Below, one piece after another: positions 56,523 through 64,000 of a stretch of DNA of 64,000 nt. This DNA comes from Helianthus annuus. Taxonomy: Eukaryota > Streptophyta > Magnoliopsida > Asterales > Asteraceae. The notes below the pieces were generated by a model. It searched no databases, was not told the DNA's origin, and saw nothing but the letters and a program-made list of their open reading frames with translations. Position 1 is the stretch's first letter. Every line of letters starts with the position of its first letter. A program made the translations under genes and the position numbers. The DNA is taken from the NCBI RefSeq assembly GCF_002127325.2, contig NC_035435.2:115056171-115120170 (forward strand), written 5' to 3'.

Positions 56523-59500
56523 TCACTGGAATAGATGAGGATACTTGCGCTTCATTTCTGATTCCAGTTCCCAAGTGTATTCTGGTCCTCTTTTTGAATT
56601 CCATTTGACTTTGACCAATACCAGTCGTTTGTGTTTGAGAAACTTGACTTTTCTATCTTCGATCTGTAGTGGTTTCTCTATAAACTTTAATTTTTCGTTC
56701 ACCTCTATATCTTGAAGAGGTACTACCAGGGATTCGTCTGATAAACATTTCTTGAGATTGGATACATGAAATACATCATGTACTCCAGCTAGTTCTTCTG
56801 GTAGTTGTAAGCGATAAGCAACTGGTCCGATTTGTTGAATCACTGGAAATGGTCCAACATATCGGGGACTCAGTTTCCCTTTCTTACCGAATCTTACAAC
56901 ACCTTTCCAAGGAGATACTTTTAGTAGTACTTTGTCTCCTATTTGGAATTCAAGTGGTTTGCGACGATTGTCTGCATAGCTCTGCTGGCGATCTCTGGCT
57001 GTTTTCAATCTTTCCTTGATTTGTGTTATCTTGTCTGTGGTTTCTTGTACGATTTCTGGACCTGATAATTGACTTTCTCCTATTTCTGCCCAACATACGG
57101 GTGTTCTGCACTTGCGTCTATATAGTGCCTCGAATGGGGCGGCTTCAATACTTGAATGATAACTATTGTTATAGGAGAATTCAATTAATGGTAAATGGTT
57201 ATCCCAATTACCTCCAAAGTCAATTACACATGCTCGGAGCATGTCTTCCAGAGTTTGGATCGTCCTTTCACTTTGTCCGTCGGTTTGTGGATGATATGTG
57301 GTACTTAGATTGAGTCGAGTTCCCATTGATTCTTGGAAACTTGTCCAAAATCGGGAGGTAAAACGACTATCTCTATCCGATACAATGGAGAGCGGGACTC
57401 CATGTAAGGATACTATCTCATCCACATACAGCTTGGCTAATCTTTCCATGCTAAAGGTTTCTTTTATTGGTAGAAAATGAGCGGATTTGGTTAATCGGTC
57501 CACGATTACCCAAATAGCATCATTACCTTTTCTGGTTTTGGGCAACTTAGTAACAAAGTCCATTGTTATGAGTTCCCATTTCCATACCGGCATTTCTAAT
57601 TGTTGCAGTAAGCCTGAGGGTTTCTGGTGTTCTGCTTTAACTTGTGAACAAGTTAAACACTTAGATACATATTCAGCTATGTCCTTTTTCATTCCTATCC
57701 ACCAGAAATTTTTCCTTAAATCTTGGTACATCTTATTGTTTCCTGGGTGTACAGTATACCTAGATTTATGAGCTTCTTCTAAGATTTTCGATCTTAAATT
57801 TCCTTGTTTAGGTACCCAAATTCTGCTTTGGTGAAATTTCCAAATTCCATCATTTCCTTGTTCTAATTCTTTTAGGTAACCTTTCATTCCTTCAGCATCG
57901 TCCTTGATTGCCGTTTTCTGGATTTCTTTCACTTGTTCCCGTAAATCTACTTGTAGATTTATTCTAAGAGCACGAACTCGCCTTTGTTTTTCATGATACT
58001 TACGACTTAAGGCATTTGCTACTACGTTGGCTTTTCCTTCGTGATATTGAATATCACAGTCGTAATCACTCAGGACTTCCATCCATCTTCTTTGCCTCAT
58101 ATTTAACTCTTTTTGCCCGAATATATACCTTAAACTCTTATGATCTGTATAGACAGTAAATTTACTTCCATACAGATAATGTCTCCAAATCTTAAGGGCA
58201 AAAACTATGGCTCCTAGTTCTAAATCATGAGTCGTATAGTTTTCTTCATGCTTTTTCAATTGTCTAGAGGCATACGCGATTACCTTCTTGCGTTGCATCA
58301 ACACACATCCGTATCCTAATTTTGAAGCATCACAGTATACTTCAAAATCTTCCGTTCCTTCTGGTAAGGCTAAGATTGGCGCATTGGTTAATTTCTGCTT
58401 TAAGATTCTAAAGGCTTCTTCTTGCTTTGGTCCCCACTCAAATTTAGTGGCTTTACAGGTTAACTTAGTTAATGGTACGGCTATCTTGGAAAAATCCTTA
58501 ATAAACCGTCTATAATAACCGGCTAAACCTATAAAACTTCTAATTTCCATTGCAGTTTGTGGAACCTTCCAGTTGGTAATTGCTTCGATCTTAGCAGGAT
58601 CTACGTGAATACCTTCGTGATTCACCATGTGGCCTAAGAATTGCACTTCTTGCAGCCAGAATTCGCATTTCGAGAATTTAGCGTACAACTTTTCTTTTCT
58701 TAACAGAGTTAAGAGTGCATGCAAGTGTTCACAATGCTCAACTTGACTTTTGGAATAAATGAGTATATCGTCAATGAATACGATCACAAATTTATCCAAA
58801 TATGGTTTACAGATTCTGTTCATCATGTCCATGAATGCAGCTGGGGCATTGGTTAATCCAAAGGGCATGACTGTAAACTCATAATGACCATACCTAGTTC
58901 TGAAAGCAGTTTTAGGTATGTCTTCTTCTTGAACTTTCAACTGATGATATCCGGATCTTAAATCTATCTTAGAGAAATACCTAGCTCCTTGTAATTGATC
59001 GAAAAGATCATCAATCCTAGGTAATGGGTACCGATTCTTAATTGTGACCTTATTCAACTCTCTATAATCAATACACATTCTCATTGATCCATCTTTCTTT
59101 TTCACAAACAACACTGGTGCACCCCAAGGGGATGAACTAGGTTGTATAAATCCCTTGCTTAGTAATTCATCTAATTGCTTTTTCAATTCTAGCATTTCGG
59201 TAGGAGCTAATCGATAAGGTGCCTTGGCTATCGGTGTAGTTCCTGGAATTAGATGAATCCTAAATTCTACCTCTCTCTCTGGTGGCAATCCAGGTAAATC
59301 TTCTGGAAATACATCTGGGTATTCTGAGACTACAGGAATTTCCTTGAGTTCTTTACCTTTAGCACAAATGATTACGGAAATCATATATACTATTCCTTGG
59401 TTTCGTTCATAATTAGCAACTTTCATTACTGATATGAACTTCAATGGTTTCCGAGGTTTATCTCCTGAAATCTTAATTACCTCTCCATTAGGTGCTTGAA

Positions 59501-61028
59501 TTTCTATAGAATTTCTATCACATATGATTTGAGCATGGTTGGCTATTAACCAATCCATTCCTAACACAACATCAAACTCAGCTAATTTCATAGGCAATAG
59601 GTTTGCAACAAACTTATGACCTGAAAGTTTTATTTCTACTTTTTGCAAAACCTGATTAATTTCTATGGAATTTCCATCTGCAGTTTCGACTGTAAAGATC
59701 TGCCTAACTGTAGTTAATGGTAACTTAAGAGCTTGACAGAAGGAAGTATTTATAAAACTTTGGTTCGCACCAGAGTCAAATAATACTTTTGCATAGACGT
59801 TGTGGACAAAAAACGTACCGGCGATCACATCCGGAATGAGTTCTGCTTCTTGAGTAGTCAGCTGAAATGCTCTAACATTCTTCTTAGTAGTTCCTTCAGT
59901 TGCCTTGGGTTTGTTGTCTGCTGGGTTGATTAACTTAGGACACTCTGGTTTGATATGTCCAGCTTCTCCACAATTGTAACAAATTATGGATTTCTTTCTG
60001 CAGTTTTCTTCCCGATGTCCGGTTGTTTTGCAAAAATTGCAAATTCTATTACATTTTCCAAAATGTCTCTTTTTGCAAATTTTGCAGAATGGCACAGTTG
60101 AAGATTGCCCTGTTCCCCTTTTCTTGAAATTACTACTATTACCCATCCTGAATCCTTGGGTAATTTTCTGAGCTAATTCCTTCTTCCTATCTTCCTCTCG
60201 TGTGCGTATTAGTTCATTGGTTAAGGTATTAGCTAATTCCACTGCATCGTCAATAGTGCGAGGTCTCGCAGCTTTAACGATATTGCGAATTTCACTAATT
60301 AATCCCCAAATATATCGAGAAATGAGTACTGGTTCTGGCGAAGCCAGGTTAGGTACCACTCTCGCATATTCGAAGAATGTCGAAGTATAACCACGACAAT
60401 CTACTCCGGTCATTCGATGATTGAGGAACTTATTTGCCATCTGTTCTTTTTCATACTCAGGACAAAATTTTCTTTCGACAAGATTCTTAAATTCTTCCCA
60501 AGTCATGGCATAAGCCTCTCGTCTTCCTTTTGCTTGTAGCACTGTGTTCCACCATTCTAGTGCTCCTTCCTTAAACAGATTTGAGGCATACATGACTTGA
60601 TCTTTGTCAGCACATTTACTTATTGCAATTACTGCTTCGGTTTTCTCTAACCATTGCAGTGTTGCAGTTGCTCCTTCGTTGCCTGCAAATTCAGCGGGTT
60701 TACAAGAAAGAAATTCTTTGAAAGTGCAACCAGGTGTTGCAGCCTTTCGTTTCTTAGGGCGCTGCGTGTGCTGAGATTCATTGTCATGATTTATATGATC
60801 ATTGCCCCCGTTTATACTGTTACTGTAATTATCTTCGATGGTATGTTTACTAGGAACAATATGTTGTGGATCGTTTGGATTTTTCATAGCAGCAACGAAC
60901 ATTGGAATTGCATTGGCTATGCCTTGGGCAACCATATTTTCAATATCTTGTTTGGTCATATATTGATCTTCTGGGTGTTGCTCCGATTGATTAACTTCAT
61001 TTACTGGTTCGTTATCGTTATTTGCCAT
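56523..61028 (-). CDS. gag-pol: Intact Gag-Pol polyprotein of a Ty3/gypsy chromovirus-like element (1501 aa)
   Basis: One frame from the ATG at 61028. Gag capsid spans about 105-275. CCHC knuckles lie at about 330-343 and 350-363. The protease has DSGA at 418-421. RT has YRELNK near 655 and catalytic FIDD at about 751-754. RNase H has YCDAS near 898 and YTDH near 960. The integrase has a zinc-binding HHCC region (about 1087-1127) and DDE residues near 1157 (MDF), 1218 (SDRD) and 1254 (QSER). A chromodomain-like tail (about 1430-1498) ends YPHLFQ. Length and order are complete for a Tekay/Del-type element. The one oddity is in RNase H: the conserved VVADALSR reads VVANALSR (codon 58014-58016), replacing a catalytic aspartate. 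It may therefore be translated but impaired in reverse transcription. Confidence 0.93.
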   Translation of the reverse strand: MANNDNEPVNEVNQSEQHPEDQYMTKQDIENMVAQGIANAIPMFVAAMKNPNDPQHIVPSKHTIEDNYSNSINGGNDHINHDNESQHTQRPKKRKAATPGCTFKEFLSCKPAEFAGNEGATATLQWLEKTEAVIAISKCADKDQVMYASNLFKEGALEWWNTVLQAKGRREAYAMTWEEFKNLVERKFCPEYEKEQMANKFLNHRMTGVDCRGYTSTFFEYARVVPNLASPEPVLISRYIWGLISEIRNIVKAARPRTIDDAVELANTLTNELIRTREEDRKKELAQKITQGFRMGNSSNFKKRGTGQSSTVPFCKICKKRHFGKCNRICNFCKTTGHREENCRKKSIICYNCGEAGHIKPECPKLINPADNKPKATEGTTKKNVRAFQLTTQEAELIPDVIAGTFFVHNVYAKVLFDSGANQSFINTSFCQALKLPLTTVRQIFTVETADGNSIEINQVLQKVEIKLSGHKFVANLLPMKLAEFDVVLGMDWLIANHAQIICDRNSIEIQAPNGEVIKISGDKPRKPLKFISVMKVANYERNQGIVYMISVIICAKGKELKEIPVVSEYPDVFPEDLPGLPPEREVEFRIHLIPGTTPIAKAPYRLAPTEMLELKKQLDELLSKGFIQPSSSPWGAPVLFVKKKDGSMRMCIDYRELNKVTIKNRYPLPRIDDLFDQLQGARYFSKIDLRSGYHQLKVQEEDIPKTAFRTRYGHYEFTVMPFGLTNAPAAFMDMMNRICKPYLDKFVIVFIDDILIYSKSQVEHCEHLHALLTLLRKEKLYAKFSKCEFWLQEVQFLGHMVNHEGIHVDPAKIEAITNWKVPQTAMEIRSFIGLAGYYRRFIKDFSKIAVPLTKLTCKATKFEWGPKQEEAFRILKQKLTNAPILALPEGTEDFEVYCDASKLGYGCVLMQRKKVIAYASRQLKKHEENYTTHDLELGAIVFALKIWRHYLYGSKFTVYTDHKSLRYIFGQKELNMRQRRWMEVLSDYDCDIQYHEGKANVVANALSRKYHEKQRRVRALRINLQVDLREQVKEIQKTAIKDDAEGMKGYLKELEQGNDGIWKFHQSRIWVPKQGNLRSKILEEAHKSRYTVHPGNNKMYQDLRKNFWWIGMKKDIAEYVSKCLTCSQVKAEHQKPSGLLQQLEMPVWKWELITMDFVTKLPKTRKGNDAIWVIVDRLTKSAHFLPIKETFSMERLAKLYVDEIVSLHGVPLSIVSDRDSRFTSRFWTSFQESMGTRLNLSTTYHPQTDGQSERTIQTLEDMLRACVIDFGGNWDNHLPLIEFSYNNSYHSSIEAAPFEALYRRKCRTPVCWAEIGESQLSGPEIVQETTDKITQIKERLKTARDRQQSYADNRRKPLEFQIGDKVLLKVSPWKGVVRFGKKGKLSPRYVGPFPVIQQIGPVAYRLQLPEELAGVHDVFHVSNLKKCLSDESLVVPLQDIEVNEKLKFIEKPLQIEDRKVKFLKHKRLVLVKVKWNSKRGPEYTWELESEMKRKYPHLFQ

Positions 61029-61262
61029 CTGATGATAAGTTATTATGAATAATTAGCAATTAACAACTTATACAAATCATTAAACAAGTTATAACACATA
61101 AAGCCCAAAATTATCGATTTCTCGATTGCATTTCATATCAGTATAGTATGCATCAATACACACCGATATTTTACAACGTTTTATTCGTTATGTTACAACT
61201 GGTTTCACTATTTACTTTTACTATTATACAAAGATAACTTTCCCATCCTCCTAGTTGTTATT

Positions 61263-62088
61263 CTAGAAACGTAATTCCCTCTCGTCATATTTCCAGGCAA
61301 TCTGTCCCCCTATTTCCCTAATTCTATTCCCTGCATCCATCAACTCTTCACTGAAATGGCGAAGTTCAGCCAAATTCTCATTGCTCATTGGTGGATTAGG
61401 TAGGGGTTCTGGGTCGAACTGTGGAAGAAATGAGTAAGCGTTATTGACAATATTTTGAAATTGCCAATCGTTGGTCCACCATTCTTCCATTTCTACAGGT
61501 TGGTTATGGACTATTGGTTCAGCGATGGTTGGTGCAAAATTCATAGGAATTGGGTTTTCGATAGGATAAGTAAAAATACCCGGACTGGCAGGTTGCATAG
61601 TTTCACATTTTTCTAGTAAAATATCTATCTGATCCTGAAAAGTAACTCTTTTGGTTTGATTAGAACTTTCTCCAATTTCTACCTGGGTTGGGTTAGAACC
61701 TTGCCCTATTTCTATTTCTATTTCCTGAGAATACTGATCGAACTGCTCCTCCATTTGCCTAACCTCATTATTAGCTTCAGTTTCTTGTTCTTGCGGATTA
61801 GGGTTTTCCTGGATTACAATCGCTTTTCCTTTGTCTAAAGGTTTACTACTTTTAGGGGTTTTTGTAACTGACTTTTTCTTTACGTATACGGCTTCCCCAT
61901 ACATAATTTTTCTTTGGCCTCCTTTTTGGTTTGGTCACTGGTGGAGTAGGGAGTTTTACAGGTTGGTCCACATCAGCAAGATATCCCGTGAATTCATGAG
62001 AAACTTCTATGTTCACTGGGTACAGATTGAGGTTCTGAAAAGCTTCAGATATCTCGTTCATGTTGTGTAGCATATATGCAAAATGCAT
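61263..62088 (-). CDS. Extra ORFs between primer site and gag, unknown function
   Basis: Two overlapping same-strand frames lie upstream of gag. 61852-62088 (78 codons) carries VDQPVKLPTPPVTKPKRRPKK. 61263-61904 (213 codons) is rich in Glu, Gln and Asn and carries VTFQDQIDILLEKCETMQPA. The basic Pro/Lys stretch of the first seems to lead into the Lys-rich start of the second (VKKKSVTKTPKSSK), so a one-base indel in 'aaaaatta' near 61905 probably split a single gene of about 275 codons. No known gag or pol domain is present. I do not recognise the family. An extra gene before gag is unusual for chromoviruses. Confidence 0.45.
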
Positions 62089-62293
62089 AAAATATCAAGT
62101 TAAAACTTTGGAACAAAGTTTAACAAATAACATGGAAGTGTTATTGCACACTATTTGTACAAAATACAGGAAAACACACTCAAATTTATTTCACTTTTAT
62201 TTATTTACTTATTGGGAAGTACTGCTTGCAAATTCTAGGGCATCTTTAAAGATTTGCATGTTCTGCCACAGTGGCTAGCATATATAAATTTGC

Positions 62294-62575
62294 TCATTTT
62301 TCATCGAGTTTATCTTCCCAAGGTGATTTATCGATTAAATCCTGGGTTTCCTTTTTAATTTTCCTTTCTCTGATTTGCTCCTTACTTTTCTTAATAATCA
62401 TACTCCTTTTTCTAGGAGAAAGCGGATTTTCATAGTTCGCTTTTTGCACAAATATTCCTTCCTCAGGAATCGTAGGGAGCTTTGAAATTTTAGTTTTAGA
62501 CGAACTTCCTTTCTCGTAAATTGATCTATCTAGTTTAAGATAGATATCTTGCATACTGTAACTAACAATAATCAA
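62294..62575 (-). CDS. Small leader ORF, Lys/Glu-rich, unknown function
   Basis: 93 codons from the ATG at 62575, including SMQDIYLKLDRSIYEKGSS and many Lys/Glu/Ile residues. Its stop (TGA, in 'aaatga') comes from one base change. In the copy at 54581-54910 the codon is TGG and the frame runs 16 codons further. The frame is thus kept open in both copies apart from that change. With 61263-62088 it may be an exon of a pre-gag gene; I see no decisive splice pair. Confidence 0.35.
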   Translation of the reverse strand: MIIVSYSMQDIYLKLDRSIYEKGSSSKTKISKLPTIPEEGIFVQKANYENPLSPRKRSMIIKKSKEQIRERKIKKETQDLIDKSPWEDKLDEK

Positions 62576-62653
62576 TTAAAAGCACATAAACACATAATCA
62601 CATAATAGTAATCAGGAAAATTAAGTATCGTTTAAATACTTAATTAGCTTAAC

Positions 62654-62671
62654 TCAGTGGCTCTGATACCA
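62654..62671 (-). other. Primer-binding site of the intact unit, tRNA-iMet type
   Basis: The minus strand reads TGGTATCAGAGCCACTG, about nine bases inside the LTR. Confidence 0.88.
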
Positions 62672-62680
62672 CCTTGTTTC

Positions 62681-64000
62681 TGTCACGGCCCCCGACCCGG
62701 TTTGACCCGTTTCCGGAGCCGTGGGACAGAAACCCCGTGATATTTGTTTAATTGAGTTATTGCAGCGGAAAATTTTGAACATCAGGATCGTTGTAAAGCT
62801 AAATTTTTCCCGATTATTTTTATTTCACAATTCGGGATAAAACCCCGATAATTTACAATACATAAGTTTAGTGATAAATTCTTATTTTAAAACATCTTTA
62901 TTCATTTTATATTGAGCCACTATTTTAAGCTTGAAATGCTCCTCAGCACTTTTCCTGATTTACAGCAGATCACCTGAAACATGTTTGAAAAAGATTTTGT
63001 CAGCGGGGAAATACTGAGTGAATCATTCATTTTACTGAAAATGACACATTTGCTATAATTCACAGTATTAAGAGTTTTTACATATGTTTATTATCAACCA
63101 ACATTTCAAGAATAGGTATTTGTCACAGACCAGCTCTGTGACTGTGGTCATATCACCATTGGCTGGCCCAATGAGTGACGTATGTCACAATTAGGCTCGC
63201 CCACCTAATGTGAAGGAAACAATGATAACAATACTGTGCACAATACCCCACATACCGGCTGTAATTTGGTGATTACATAAACTTAATCACTGTAATTATA
63301 ACTTTTGGAAAATGATTTGGAGTATTGTAAAACAATTAATAAAAAGAGAATGACTCACATTGCAGATTTAGTACTGACAGAATATGATTTTATCCCTGTT
63401 AACCTAATTTCACAATAAGGCACACAAAACAGAGTTAGTGATCAATACAGCAGTTACGATAATTTCCCGAGACCAAATACTCGCAATGAATGACCAAGTG
63501 CAATACTTCAACTCATTTATCAAAATGACAAACGACAAAGTATAGTACTTTAACTCATTATCGAATTATCGACAACGACAAAGTACAATGCTTCAACTCA
63601 TTTATCGGATTACCGACAAATGACAAAGCATAGCCCAATGTGGGCGGCACTTAGACATTCTTTGGGTATATTGATCCCGGAAACTGAATCGTAATAGCGA
63701 TCGAGTAATTACCCTGTTCTGCGGCAGCGATTCGATATTAGTGTGTGTGTGAACGATTTCTATTATAACTCAGTGTATAATTCGAATTTTAACGTCGAAT
63801 CTTCAGCAGAATTCAAGTCGCAACCCCCTCTATTTATACCTGAATTTTGTCACCGTCGCGTAGCGCGAGGGGGTACCCCTATAGGCGTCGCACTACGCGA
63901 GTGATCACCCTACTTTCATAGAGTAGCCCTTCGTGCATGTAGGCTTGCTGTGTCGACAGTTTTTAAATTTTCGAATTTTATAATTAGTTATGAGGATAAT
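62681..64000 (-). repeat. 5' LTR of the intact unit, cut by the window edge
   Basis: Matches 55016-56315. About 170 bases should remain outside the window. The minus-strand TATA box is near 63830-63838. Confidence 0.92.

Larger units (their letters stand above)
54067..64000 (-). mobile_element. Tandem chromovirus-like LTR array sharing a middle LTR (runs off right edge)
   Basis: Order on the plus strand: LTR stub (54067-54331), leader with primer site (54329-55015), full LTR (55016-56486), complete internal region (56487-62680), and LTR (62681 to beyond 64000). The two leaders differ at about 2 of 687 bases. The LTRs differ at about 6 substitutions and one 13-bp indel. The array therefore arose very recently. 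CCCAG (54062-54066) before the stub is the expected TSD. Confidence 0.88.

Overview
This is a repeat-dense window of nuclear DNA from a flowering plant, very probably a eudicot. My guess is Asteraceae, from the style of the repeats, but nothing here proves the family. The base composition is AT-rich, introns are short and U-rich, plant gene families are present, and most of the sequence is transposable elements (TEs) that can be delimited by their own target-site duplications (TSDs). I see no bacterial, organellar, rRNA, tRNA or CRISPR sequence.

Layout. 1-4500 is repeat-derived DNA with one unrecognised, probably broken gene (1973-2530, minus) and a 205-bp inverted-repeat element. 4508-11339 is a complete LTR retrotransposon of the Athila type (tRNA-Asp primer site, TSD GTGAT) that encodes only gag-protease and has no pol. 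11340-16600 is the gene-bearing stretch: an intact two-exon papain-type cysteine protease (SAG12-like, 343 aa) and a two-exon secreted defensin-like peptide (132 aa). 17200-21000 holds a promoter-only duplicate of a region found again at 40430-42564, a SINE, a hAT-type element and a small Helitron.

21745-33995 is a complete Ty3/gypsy chromovirus-like element (TSD GCCAA, tRNA-iMet primer site) with a frameshifted gag-pol. Its left LTR carries a later hAT-type insertion, and the right LTR preserves the empty site. 34673-39380 is a Helitron carrying exon-like fragments. 40826-42230 is another hAT element. 42716-43004 is a first exon resembling plastid glutamyl-tRNA reductase (HEMA).

44475 to the right edge is a four-level nest. 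A hAT-like repeat is split by a 5.8-kb non-coding LTR element (LARD, 44676-50484) and by a Tat-type Ty3/gypsy element (from 50912). The Tat gag-protease gene is in turn split by a young chromovirus-like array. That array has an intact 1501-aa gag-pol and shares its middle LTR with a second unit reduced by a microhomology deletion to a leader and an LTR stub.

How the parts relate. The few host genes are independent of each other; the rest is a layered record of TE activity. The most unusual element is the LARD, which carries degraded pieces of two unrelated host genes: an ARGONAUTE4-clade N-terminal region and a ribosomal-protein-L18a-like membrane protein. All element boundaries below were read by eye from terminal motifs, TSDs and primer-binding sites. 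Protein family calls rest on recalled family motifs and not on database searches.
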